Shown one piece after another: positions 8,144 through 16,005 of a DNA stretch of 64,000 nucleotides. The notes below the pieces were generated by a model that saw nothing but the letters and a program-made list of their open reading frames with translations, did not search any database and was not told the origin of the DNA. The position numbers were made by a program, and so were the translations under genes. Every line of letters starts with the position of its first letter. Position 1 is the stretch's first letter. Origin of the DNA: Sporolactobacillus shoreicorticis (GTDB lineage: Bacteria > Bacillota > Bacilli > Bacillales > Sporolactobacillaceae); NCBI RefSeq assembly GCF_024125445.1, contig NZ_JAMXWM010000013.1, positions 52,319 through 116,318 of the forward strand, written 5' to 3'.

Positions 8144-8174
8144 TTGACATGGAGTGAGCTCCAGCTGCTACACT
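8144..8174 (+). promoter_or_regulatory. MerR-type promoter with 19-base spacer and dyad
   Basis: TTGACA (8144-8149) and TACACT (8169-8174) are separated by 19 bases, the over-long spacer typical of MerR-activated promoters. The spacer carries the dyad TGGAG-TGAG-CTCCA. It drives the CMD-family gene, with AAGGAG 17 bases further on. The regulator next door is a pseudogene, so this promoter may now be silent or served by a regulator elsewhere. Confidence 0.75.
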
Positions 8175-8204
8175 TTTATTGTAGCAAAAAAGGAGATGGA
8201 AAAA

Positions 8205-8585
8205 TTGGAAAAAAGTCGTTATGAAGCAGGTTTAGAAAAGTTAAATGAAGTAGACGGAAAAACAGGCGATCGGGTTGTCCAATCGTTGAAGGACATTGCG
8301 CCTGATCTGGGACGGTTTATTATCGAATTTGCCTTTGGCGATATTTATACCCGTCCCGAGTTGGATCTAAGGCAGCGTGAATTGATCACACTGAGCAGTC
8401 TTGCCTCGATTGGCGGTACGGAAAATCAACTGCGCGTACACATCAATGGCGCATTGAATGTAGGCGTCACCACAAAAGAGATCTCCGAAGCTTTCATCCA
8501 ATGTGTTCCTTATGTTGGATTTCCAAGGGCACTGAATGCCGTTGCCGTCGCAAAGGAAGTCTTCAAAGAAAGAAATTTGATTTAA
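8205..8585 (+). CDS. Carboxymuconolactone decarboxylase (CMD)-family protein, YraC-like
   Basis: 126 residues from TTG 8205, chosen because AAGGAG sits at the right distance; an ATG at 8196 overlaps the ribosome site and the frame upstream runs through the promoter. CMD features: RQRELITLSSLASIGG, the HINGALNVG segment and a C-terminal FPRALNAVAVAKEV. The usual CXXC of AhpD is absent, so this is the gamma-CMD type rather than a peroxidase partner. Together with a MerR gene it recalls the Bacillus AdhR-controlled aldehyde response locus; that link is inference. Confidence 0.8.
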   Translation: MEKSRYEAGLEKLNEVDGKTGDRVVQSLKDIAPDLGRFIIEFAFGDIYTRPELDLRQRELITLSSLASIGGTENQLRVHINGALNVGVTTKEISEAFIQCVPYVGFPRALNAVAVAKEVFKERNLI

Positions 8586-8596
8586 GCAAGACTCCG

Positions 8597-8625
8597 GCAA
8601 TTTACTTTGGTAAATTGCTTTTTTT
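8597..8625. terminator. Bidirectional intrinsic terminator
   Basis: GCAATTTAC and GTAAATTGC form a 9-base stem with a short loop followed by seven T on the plus strand and mirrored A on the other side. It separates the convergent CMD and cytidine deaminase genes. Confidence 0.8.
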
Positions 8626-8632
8626 GAGTTGC

Positions 8633-9001
8633 TTAAATAATATAGGGCAGTAATTCCTTTATTTTCATGATTTTTGTCGCAGAGAGCATAACATCTGTCT
8701 CAATATTTTCGTGGTTGACAAAATAAATGAACGCTCTGCATCGCCCGCATGGAGGCAAAATCTTTCCCTTTCGCCCGACCGCAACAATTTTTGCAATTCG
8801 CGATTCTTCATGGGTAATCATTTGCGCGATGGCTGCGTGCTCTGCACAAAATCCGAGGCTGCAGGCGGTGTCAATACAGACACCAACATAGACGTTTCCT
8901 TTAACGAGCGCACTGGCAACTGAAGCGACCTGGCAGTCTTCAGACAGTGCTCTGGGATTCACCTTTTCCTCCGCTAATCGCTTTAATTCGCTGAAATCCA
9001 T
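8633..9001 (-). CDS. Cytidine deaminase-like protein
   Basis: 122 residues from ATG 9001 (GGAGGGACGG in front; a further ATG at 9016 lies too close to its own site). The zinc site is complete: CAEHAA supplies Cys and the catalytic Glu, PCGRCR supplies the two other Cys. Length and the sequence VGVCIDTACSLGFCAEHAAI fit the small homotetrameric cytidine or blasticidin-S deaminase group. Likely salvages cytidine or deaminates a related nucleoside. It follows the HAD gene by 18 bases and is probably in the same transcript. Confidence 0.8.
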   Translation of the reverse strand: MDFSELKRLAEEKVNPRALSEDCQVASVASALVKGNVYVGVCIDTACSLGFCAEHAAIAQMITHEESRIAKIVAVGRKGKILPPCGRCRAFIYFVNHENIETDVMLSATKIMKIKELLPYII

Positions 9002-9019
9002 TTGCCGTCCCTCCATTCC

Positions 9020-9688
9020 CTACGGTGCTTCACGCAATTTCAAGCTTAAATCATCAATTGCTTGAATCGTCATCATGGGTGCATAATCCGAATTCCTCGG
9101 CTGCTGCAGGCAAGCCATCCCTTGCAGAACACGGATTGTTTTCATCCCAAGTTTATTCGCCGGATAAATATCAAAATCCAGCCGATCACCGACCATGTAT
9201 GCTTCATTCGGCATGCTGCCGGCCCGTTCCAGAGCATAGGTAAAGATGCGCAGATCCGGCTTTTTGACACTAAGTTCAGAGGATAAGGCAAAAACAGAAA
9301 AATACCGATGAATGTTCAGCTTTTTCATCCGCTCCTGTGCGTCCTCGGATTGATTCGCGATGATCCCCAAATTAAAGTTTGCGGATAAATCGCTTAATAC
9401 CTCGATCACATTTGGATACAAAAACTCTTGCTCCGGCAAATAGACAACCTTACTCCGCACAAATTCATACTGCTCTTTCGTTTGTACCAATGAAGGTAGA
9501 ACATCGTTTACCGTGTGTTGATACGACCTGCACGCATTCTCTCTCAGATGACGGATATGCTCGGCTGAGCAAGGAAAGCCCAATGCGGAAAGTGCGTCGC
9601 TCATTACATGGACAATCGATTCTTCCTGCGCACTTTCATCAATTAAAGTAGAACCCAGATCGAAGAAAATCCATCTTTTTGTTTTCAT
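9020..9688 (-). CDS. HAD-superfamily hydrolase
   Basis: 222 residues. Motif I reads FFDLGSTLID: the nucleophile Asp is present but the second Asp of the usual DXD is replaced by Gly, a variant common in one HAD subgroup. Motif II is IIANQSE, motif III Lys in SVKKPDLRIF, motif IV MVGDRLDFDI. The helical cap lies between residues 15 and 90. Predicted small-phosphate phosphatase of unknown substrate. Downstream cytidine deaminase suggests a nucleotide-salvage setting, but this is weak. Confidence 0.8.
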   Translation of the reverse strand: MKTKRWIFFDLGSTLIDESAQEESIVHVMSDALSALGFPCSAEHIRHLRENACRSYQHTVNDVLPSLVQTKEQYEFVRSKVVYLPEQEFLYPNVIEVLSDLSANFNLGIIANQSEDAQERMKKLNIHRYFSVFALSSELSVKKPDLRIFTYALERAGSMPNEAYMVGDRLDFDIYPANKLGMKTIRVLQGMACLQQPRNSDYAPMMTIQAIDDLSLKLREAP

Positions 9689-9702
9689 GACACATCATCC
9701 CG

Positions 9703-10212
9703 TCAAATAAAATTATCTACGAAAATACATTCCAGCTCATCTGAAGTCACGATTTGAAATCCGCAGTTCTTCAGTACCTTAATCGATCCGACATTTGTTT
9801 TGAGCACGCGAGCGGTAACACCTTTACAGTTTGGATTTAAACGTGCCCATTCCGCTAACGTATTCACCGCTTCAGTCATCAGTCCTCTTTTCCTAAAGTT
9901 TAGCGACATGCCGTAGCCAATTTCTGAGTATCCTTTTTTATTGGGAAATCCTTTAAAACCAACGAAACCAATTCCTTTATCTACAGTTTTGTCAATTATT
10001 GCCCAATACGTGTACCATGGATGCAGCTTTTCGCTGATTCGTTTCATCTTGCGAATCTTTTTGCTGATTGCCGCCTGAAATGATTCTGACATGGTTTCAG
10101 AGTCAAACGAGATCTCAATCGTATCCGAATCGTTGCTGTTGATTTGCGTGAGTTCACGGATTGATAAAGGGTATAAAAACAAACGGTTTGACTGCAATTG
10201 CGGTTCGTTCAA
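9703..10212 (-). CDS. GNAT-family N-acetyltransferase (RimJ/RimL type)
   Basis: 169 residues from TTG 10212 with TGGAGG eight bases ahead. The acetyl-CoA loop region is EIGYGMSLNFRKRGLMTEAV and the next helix TLAEWARLNPNCK; the later VLKTNVGSIKVLKNCGFQ matches the RimL-like asparagine-serine motif. Substrate unknown. It lies 14 bases upstream of the HAD gene, probably first gene of a three-gene transcript. Confidence 0.8.
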   Translation of the reverse strand: MNEPQLQSNRLFLYPLSIRELTQINSNDSDTIEISFDSETMSESFQAAISKKIRKMKRISEKLHPWYTYWAIIDKTVDKGIGFVGFKGFPNKKGYSEIGYGMSLNFRKRGLMTEAVNTLAEWARLNPNCKGVTARVLKTNVGSIKVLKNCGFQIVTSDELECIFVDNFI

Positions 10213-10292
10213 TTTAATTCCTCCACATCCCCTTACCGAATGTAAATAAAGTCGTACGGCAGGGATATACTATTAAAAAAAGGAATGACACA

Positions 10293-10751
10293 ATGATTGG
10301 CCTATTGCTCGCTGTCGCGCTCTTTAATAGCGCTGCCTTTCTCATCAATAAACGGCTTACAAAAAATCAACTGGTACATATTTGGATGTTCACCGTCGCC
10401 GTACAGGTGCTTACCGATAGCTATTTGAAAAAAAATCATGCCTATTGGTACTTCTCCCAGGGATCTTTTGAGTGGCGAGCACTCCTTGTGCTGACCGTAT
10501 TGATTCCACCGGTCAACATCATTTTCTTAAACAGCTACCCATTTGGAAAATTGTTTACTAAGAGGCTGCTTTATATTCTTGTCTGGGATCTAGCCATCAC
10601 CGCTTATGAACGCATCGCACTTCTGCCTCAGCCATGGGGTTACTTCAACTACGGCTGGTGGCAAATCAGCTACTCGTTTCTTGTGTATCCGTTTTTACTG
10701 TGGATTGTTGCAGTTTACTATCAATGGATTCGAAAGATCGAACGGGAATAA
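10293..10751 (+). CDS. CBO0543-type integral membrane protein
   Basis: 152 residues with four or five hydrophobic segments, a YWYFSQGSFEW loop and WGYFNYGWWQISYSF, resembling the uncharacterised CBO0543 family of Bacillales membrane proteins. ATG 10293 has AAAGGAATG upstream. No catalytic motif is visible and the role is unknown. Convergent with the next gene, stops only two bases apart. Confidence 0.6.
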   Translation: MIGLLLAVALFNSAAFLINKRLTKNQLVHIWMFTVAVQVLTDSYLKKNHAYWYFSQGSFEWRALLVLTVLIPPVNIIFLNSYPFGKLFTKRLLYILVWDLAITAYERIALLPQPWGYFNYGWWQISYSFLVYPFLLWIVAVYYQWIRKIERE

Positions 10752-10753
10752 CC

Positions 10754-11281
10754 TTAAATGCTGCAGTTCACAGTGTCAATGACGTATTTAAAAAGTTCTT
10801 TATCTTCCTCTTTATTATAAAGAGTACCCAGACATGTTCCGCCGTTTTTTTCGATGATTCTTTTTGATGGCTCATTATTCGTTCTGCAGGTCACCACGGC
10901 TTTTTTGATTCCAAGCTCTCGCGCCTTAGCCAAGGCTAAGTTAAGAATCTGCGTCCCATACCCTTTGTTTCGGTGTTTAGGCGAAACATCATAACCGATG
11001 TGCCCGGCAAACCTGACCTCCTGATGCCTGATCCGCACCACACCAACCACCTCATGCTGATCAATCAGCCAAAAGGTCGACGACGCTACCCGGCCCTTCG
11101 GCAAATGAGTTCCATGTGCTTCATGGATCAAGTGCCTTACAAAACCGGAGAAGTCTGTTAACGCTTTGCTGTATTTCTTAAAATAATACGCATCTTCACC
11201 CGCCTCATTATAATCAAGCGCATAATTTTGAAAACTTTTCTTGTAACGTTCCGTTGGCTCAGTTAGAAATAGCTTTTTCAC
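10754..11281 (-). CDS. GNAT-family N-acetyltransferase
   Basis: 175 residues from GTG 11281, preceded by AAAGGTG; an ATG at 11302 has no clear site. The acetyl-CoA-binding segment GYDVSPKHRNKGYGTQILNL is very typical (R/Q-X-X-G-X-G/A), followed by ALAKARELGIKKAVVTCRTNN and the IEKNGG helix. Related to aminoglycoside-type or protein acetyltransferases; substrate cannot be assigned. Confidence 0.85.
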   Translation of the reverse strand: MKKLFLTEPTERYKKSFQNYALDYNEAGEDAYYFKKYSKALTDFSGFVRHLIHEAHGTHLPKGRVASSTFWLIDQHEVVGVVRIRHQEVRFAGHIGYDVSPKHRNKGYGTQILNLALAKARELGIKKAVVTCRTNNEPSKRIIEKNGGTCLGTLYNKEEDKELFKYVIDTVNCSI

Positions 11282-11372
11282 TTTTTCACCTTTTCTCATC
11301 AATAACTTACTGCCACAATTTCGGAAAAAACCGTACCGTTAAAAAAACAGGAGCCTTATCCATCGCTGTTGG

Positions 11373-11879
11373 TCAATGTCCTTGAAACTTTTTTAAAATC
11401 TCAATCTCCGAACGATAGGATTCAATGCCGATTTGGCAGCATAGTTTCTGATACGAAGACATATCTTCTTTCCACACCTCAAATTGGCTCTCAAGTTCTT
11501 CAACGAGCTGCTCCTTCCGATTAATCTCCTCTATAATGATTTGCTTTATCTGCTCTTCAGGCAGGTATTCTCCATGATACAGGCGCATGAGGAAGTCGGA
11601 TTTCATGACCTCGGTTTGCACAGGTGACCGGAGATATTTATTGAATTCTTCTCTGCCGGACTCTGTAATCGAGTAAAGATTTTTATTCGGTTTTCCCTCT
11701 TGAACGATGATCTTCTTTGTGACCTTTCCCTTATTTTCCAATTTGTGCAGCACCGGATAAATGCTCCCATAAGAACCGTCAAAGAAGTGCGAAAAAATGG
11801 TCTTAATTTTTTCCACAATATCATAACCGGTTTGCGATTTTTCATTGAGAATACCTAGTACAACATCTTCAGTCTTCAT
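11373..11879 (-). CDS. PadR-family transcriptional regulator
   Basis: 168 residues from ATG 11879. PadR winged helix: VVLGILNEKSQTGYDIVEKI, then SYGSIYPVLHKLENKGKVT and a C-terminal four-helix dimerisation domain rich in Glu (RKEQLVEELESQFEVW). The start overlaps the stop of the drug exporter by four bases (ATGA), so expression is coupled. It probably represses the exporter operon and responds to a hydrophobic exported compound. Confidence 0.85.
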   Translation of the reverse strand: MKTEDVVLGILNEKSQTGYDIVEKIKTIFSHFFDGSYGSIYPVLHKLENKGKVTKKIIVQEGKPNKNLYSITESGREEFNKYLRSPVQTEVMKSDFLMRLYHGEYLPEEQIKQIIIEEINRKEQLVEELESQFEVWKEDMSSYQKLCCQIGIESYRSEIEILKKFQGH

Positions 11880-13576
11880 CTTGTCAGCGTCCTTTTCTTT
11901 TCCTTCTTTTCGTAGATAAACGTAATAAAACTTGAAGCAAAGACAAATGGAATGCCCCATCCGTAAAGTGAAGAAAATGCGTCCTTCATAACCATGCTTA
12001 CGTTCGTTTGTATTCTATTCATTGTTTTTTGAATCTGTTGGTTCAGAGCAACAACCTTAGCTTTCACTTGAGCTTCGACTTTAGAATGAATCCTCCGTTT
12101 TTCCTGCACGGTGATCGACTGCTGACCCATTTGTGTGAGCTGATGATGGTAAGCAGAGGAAATCATTGATTGTTCTTTTGAGTCGGAAATGGCTGCACTC
12201 TTCTTCATCGGACTCTGATTCTTAATGCCAAGAGTCACATGTTGATCCATTTTATCGCGATCAGCCACAGGCAGTGTTAACCTGCTGATTTGTTTCTTTG
12301 AATAATGAATCGCTTCACCTTCCGCATGACTGATCGTTCCCGTTAATCCGGAAATAAAAATTGCGACCGCGAGGACAGAACCAAGCTGTCGCAAAACGCC
12401 GACCATACTCTGTGATGCAGTAAGAAGTTCTCCTGTAAAATCAGCGGCCGCAAGTGTTGTGATCGGACCAACAATCAGACCATAACCGGCACCGAGTACA
12501 ATACAGGTCCAAATCAACTGCTGATAGTTTTGCGTCACATCTAAATGATAGTACGAAAAATAAGCAAGCGCCATAAGAAAAAATCCGCTGAAAATAATAA
12601 CACGTGGACCGAATCGATCAATAAGCAACCCTGCAATCGGTGCAAAAATAAAAATCGTCATCGAAACCGGGGTGACAAGTAATGCGGCTGTCAATTCGGT
12701 CTCATTCTGCATTCGTGTCAAAAAGGTCGGCAAAATAACCATAACACCGACAAGAAATAATTGACTTAATACGGCAGCTAAAGCTGAACCAGTAAACTGA
12801 CGATTCTTAAAAAGACCCATTGGGATCATCGGCGAACTGATACGCATTTCATAAAAAATAAAACCGACAAAAGCAGCAAGACAGGTGAGAAACAGACAAA
12901 TCACTTCCATTGTTCCCCAACCCCAGTCATTCCCTTTAACCAAAGCCAAGGTTAATGTGAATAAAAAGAGCATACTTAACAGCGAACCGCCAAGATCTAA
13001 TCTTATCGCCAATTTCTTTTCATTTTTGAACGTTAGCTGCATCAGAGAAAGGCAAAGAGCAACGATTAAAACAGGGATGTTTACAAGGAAGACCCATCGC
13101 CAGCCGAAAAATTGGGTCACGATTCCTCCAATCGCCGGGCCTAAAGCAGCCGCCAATCCCTGTGTAATCCCCAGTGCTGCAATTACATTCTTGCGTTTCT
13201 CAATAGCCACCTGTGAGATACCGATGATCATACTTGCTGGAAAAACAATCGCAGCACCAAGGCTCTGAATACTCCTCCCGGTAAACAGACCCGAACTGCT
13301 GGCAAGACCGCTCAGCAACGATCCTAAACCAAACATTACAAGGCCAACAACATAAACCTTATTCTTCCCCAATCGATCCGCCACACGTCCAAGCGGAATT
13401 GTAAAAACAGCAAAAACAATCGTGTAACTATTCATCGCCCAGGAAAGTGACTCTAAAGAAACATTTAATCCGGATTGAATGGCAGGTAAGGCAATATTCA
13501 TAATCGTCGTATCGAGCATACATAGAAAAATGCCAAGACACATAGCCGCAACCGTTAATTTATAATTTCTCTTCAC
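11876..13576 (-). CDS. DHA2-family MFS multidrug exporter (EmrB/QacA type)
   Basis: 566 residues, about 14 membrane helices. Early motif LDTTIMNIALPAIQ, motif A GRVADRLGKNK and motif C region AALGPAIGGIVTQFFGWRWVFLVNIP are those of proton-coupled DHA2 exporters. Between the penultimate and last helices lies an unusually long polar segment of about 110 residues (roughly 420-530) rich in Lys, Gln and Ser, expected outside the membrane. GTG start at 13576 with GAGGCGG ahead. Coupled to the PadR gene downstream. Confidence 0.85.
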   Translation of the reverse strand: MKRNYKLTVAAMCLGIFLCMLDTTIMNIALPAIQSGLNVSLESLSWAMNSYTIVFAVFTIPLGRVADRLGKNKVYVVGLVMFGLGSLLSGLASSSGLFTGRSIQSLGAAIVFPASMIIGISQVAIEKRKNVIAALGITQGLAAALGPAIGGIVTQFFGWRWVFLVNIPVLIVALCLSLMQLTFKNEKKLAIRLDLGGSLLSMLFLFTLTLALVKGNDWGWGTMEVICLFLTCLAAFVGFIFYEMRISSPMIPMGLFKNRQFTGSALAAVLSQLFLVGVMVILPTFLTRMQNETELTAALLVTPVSMTIFIFAPIAGLLIDRFGPRVIIFSGFFLMALAYFSYYHLDVTQNYQQLIWTCIVLGAGYGLIVGPITTLAAADFTGELLTASQSMVGVLRQLGSVLAVAIFISGLTGTISHAEGEAIHYSKKQISRLTLPVADRDKMDQHVTLGIKNQSPMKKSAAISDSKEQSMISSAYHHQLTQMGQQSITVQEKRRIHSKVEAQVKAKVVALNQQIQKTMNRIQTNVSMVMKDAFSSLYGWGIPFVFASSFITFIYEKKEKKRTLTR

Positions 13577-13589
13577 ATAAACCGCCTCA

Positions 13590-13641
13590 ATATATATATT
13601 TTATATATAAATATATTATATATAAATAAAAATAATATCAA
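13590..13641 (-). promoter_or_regulatory. Promoter and AT-only dyad ahead of the PadR-exporter operon
   Basis: Minus-strand TTGATA (13641-13636), 17 bases, then TAATAT (13618-13613). From the -10 to the ribosome site the sequence is almost pure alternating A and T with self-complementary stretches such as TATATATAAATATATTATATATA shortened here to TATATAAATATATTATATA. A PadR operator overlapping the -10 is likely; exact half sites cannot be fixed by eye. Confidence 0.5.
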
Positions 13642-13895
13642 GAACAAATTTTTTGTGCGATTAAATTGAAGCTAAATAACGATGGCTCGAAATAGACGCA
13701 GCAGTCTCTTGATTGATTTAAAAGGCAGAGGGTGCTTCTTATTGACATGGAAATCCGATCTTGACCCTTGTTCATGCATTGAATTCTAATTTTCTTGCAT
13801 TGAGACATCGGTTTTATGCATAGATTCAGCGCAACGTTGGGCTCGTACATTGCGTGTGAACACCGGTACAAGTAAAATCATGCATGATCTCATTT
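13642..13895. other. Intergenic region, nothing recognised
   Basis: About 250 bases between divergent transcription units; short frames only and no convincing RNA or repeat. Confidence 0.35.
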
Positions 13896-13896
13896 G

Positions 13897-14004
13897 AAAT
13901 GAAAATTATTTTAATAATTACTATTTTGTTGACAAATTCATTGCAAACGAATATATTAAAATTAATTACAAAATAAAAATAAATAATAAAATTATTTTCA
14001 TTTT
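13897..14004 (+). promoter_or_regulatory. Promoter flanked by two copies of an RpiR-like operator
   Basis: TTGACA (13929-13934), 17 bases, TATATT (13952-13957) lead to the oxidoreductase-RpiR operon. On either side lie related elements in opposite orientation: ATGAAAATTATTTTA (13899-13913) and TAAAATTATTTTCAT (13987-14001). Each is a near-palindrome of the form TGAAAAT-N-ATTTTCA. Such paired sites around a promoter suggest repression by the RpiR-family protein encoded two genes on, possibly with looping. Confidence 0.5.
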
Positions 14005-14075
14005 GTAAGACAAAACAATCGCTTATAGCGGTTTCGATCATTTCAAAAAATAAATCATTTGGAAGGATGAATTAA

Positions 14076-15068
14076 ATGAAAACGTATCATTGGGGCATGA
14101 TCGGTACAGGTTGGATTGCACATGAAATGGCTGACGCGCTGAATCATGTTAATGGAGAAATTTATGCAGTGGCAGATGTTAATGAAGTCGCTTTACAGGC
14201 TTTCAGTCAAGAAAAGAAGATTCAGCGGACATTCACCAATCCTGATGATTTGCTTAAAGATCCTAATGTTGATATCGTATATATTGCGACCCCGCATAAT
14301 TTTCACTATGAATACATTATGAAAGCTCTGGAAGCGGGCAAACATGTCTTTGCTGAGAAAGCGATAACTGTAAACGCACAACAGTTAAGCAACGTAAAGC
14401 ATTTGGCCGCTGAAAAAGGTTTGATTGTCACTGAAGGCTTGACATTATTTCACATGCCACTTTATAAAAAAGTGAAACAGCTGATCCGTGACGGTAAAAT
14501 CGGCGATGTTAATTTGGTGCAAGTTAATTTTGGCAGCTTAAAAGATTATGATGTCAAAAACCGCTTCTTTAATAAAAATTTAGCTGGCGGCGCACTCCTA
14601 GACATCGGCGGTTATGCAACTGCCTTTGCCCGTTCCTTTTTAAAATCGCAACCAGTTAATGTTTTGACAACCGTTAAATACTTTGAAACAGGGGTTGACG
14701 AACAATCAGGCATTCTGCTTAAAAATCTCGATGATCAAATCGCTGTGATGGCATTGTCAATGCGCGCGAAACAGCCGAAACGCGGGGTTATTTCAGGTAC
14801 CAAAGGCTATATTGAAATATCGAATTACCCGCGCGCCACTGAAGCCGCAGTCACCTATACAGATGATGCACACGCCGAAACACATGAAGTGATCACGGCA
14901 GGAGATGCATCGCTTGCCTTGCACTACGAAGTTCAGGATATGCAAAGATATATTGAACAGGGACATGACGACGGCGAATTTTCACTATCCTACGACATTA
15001 TGGACATTTTAACAAATGTGCGCAATCAATGGGGCATGAAGTACCCGTTTGATCATACAGACTATTAA
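14076..15068 (+). CDS. Gfo/Idh/MocA-family NAD(P)-dependent oxidoreductase
   Basis: 330 residues. N-terminal Rossmann motif GMIGTGWIAHEMADAL, the EKA segment HVFAEKAITVNA (catalytic Lys region) and GGALLDIGGYATAFARSF, the dimer-interface sheet with Asp/His-like active site region. Oxidises or reduces a sugar, inositol or amino-sugar derivative; substrate not determinable. AAGGA site before ATG 14076. The RpiR-type regulator follows after 14 bases, suggesting sugar-phosphate control. Confidence 0.85.
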   Translation: MKTYHWGMIGTGWIAHEMADALNHVNGEIYAVADVNEVALQAFSQEKKIQRTFTNPDDLLKDPNVDIVYIATPHNFHYEYIMKALEAGKHVFAEKAITVNAQQLSNVKHLAAEKGLIVTEGLTLFHMPLYKKVKQLIRDGKIGDVNLVQVNFGSLKDYDVKNRFFNKNLAGGALLDIGGYATAFARSFLKSQPVNVLTTVKYFETGVDEQSGILLKNLDDQIAVMALSMRAKQPKRGVISGTKGYIEISNYPRATEAAVTYTDDAHAETHEVITAGDASLALHYEVQDMQRYIEQGHDDGEFSLSYDIMDILTNVRNQWGMKYPFDHTDY

Positions 15069-15082
15069 AAAAGGAACGCAAT

Positions 15083-15928
15083 ATGGAAGCAACTAATAAA
15101 GAATTCGTCAACAGAATCTACTCGAATTTAGGAAATTATTCTAAGTCAGAAAAAAAAATCGTTGATTTAATCATCAGTGATCCAAAGTTTGTAATCAATG
15201 CAACCATTTCACAGCTGGCAAACCGTGCGGATATCAGTGAAGCATCCGTGTCTCGTTTTTGCAAAAGAATCGATCTCGATGGATTCCATCATTTAAAGGT
15301 GTTACTGGCGCAAAGCTCATTAATTAATGCTGAACCACCAAACCGTTCATCCTTTGCCGGTCAGGATAAAACGCTGGACAAATTGATGAGCAATAAAGAG
15401 GAAGAAATTCAGGCAACATTAGAGAGTTTTGACAAAGCAAACATTAAGAAAATAATGAGTATCATTAAGAATGCTCGGTTAATGCAAATCATGGCAGAAG
15501 GCAATACGTTTCCGGTTGCACTCGATGCTTGCTTTAAATTTAATCAAATCGGGCAATTAGCGTTTACTGCCAGCTCCTGGGAAGTTGCTATGGCACAGAC
15601 ATTGAATTTAACGGATTCGGATGCAGTCATGGTCATCTCCAACTCCGGTGAATCCAGACAGCTGCTTCAATTAATTAAAACTGCTAAAAGCAATCATGTA
15701 ACGGTTATTGCGCTTACAAATAATGAAAGTTCTCCTATTGCAGTGCAAGCCGATTACAATGTGGTTACAGCCAGCAGAGGTACAATCTTTATGTCTGAGT
15801 ATTTCTTTTCGAGGGTATCTGCAGTCACAGCGATCGAAGCAATTTTTATGCTGCTTATCGCAGATGATCCTCGGCTTAAGCGCAAAATTCAAGAGCATGA
15901 ACTGTTAATCTCATCGCAAAAGATTTAA
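15083..15928 (+). CDS. MurR/RpiR-family transcriptional regulator
   Basis: 281 residues. N-terminal helix-turn-helix (KSEKKIVDLIISDPKFV then ISQLANRADISEASVSRF) and a C-terminal SIS sugar-isomerase domain with VMVISNSGESRQLLQLI and VIALTNNESSPIAVQAD, which binds phosphosugars in this family. Encoded right behind the oxidoreductase and likely controls that operon through the paired sites upstream of it. Ends before a strong terminator. Confidence 0.9.
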   Translation: MEATNKEFVNRIYSNLGNYSKSEKKIVDLIISDPKFVINATISQLANRADISEASVSRFCKRIDLDGFHHLKVLLAQSSLINAEPPNRSSFAGQDKTLDKLMSNKEEEIQATLESFDKANIKKIMSIIKNARLMQIMAEGNTFPVALDACFKFNQIGQLAFTASSWEVAMAQTLNLTDSDAVMVISNSGESRQLLQLIKTAKSNHVTVIALTNNESSPIAVQADYNVVTASRGTIFMSEYFFSRVSAVTAIEAIFMLLIADDPRLKRKIQEHELLISSQKI

Positions 15929-15959
15929 TCAGGAAACGATAGGAATCTATGGCATCAGC

Positions 15960-15992
15960 AACCCCGCACCTGTAAAAAGTGCGGGGTTGTAT
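15960..15992. terminator. Bidirectional terminator
   Basis: AACCCCGCAC and GTGCGGGGTT form a perfect 10-base GC-rich stem with a 9-base loop, followed by GTATTTGT. It separates the convergent rpiR-like and metG-like genes. Confidence 0.8.
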
Positions 15993-16005
15993 TTGTCCAC
16001 TCATG

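Noticed and set aside
13590..13625. Microsatellite-like AT tract as a replication origin
   Set aside because: Short, lies at a promoter, with no DnaA-box cluster recognised.
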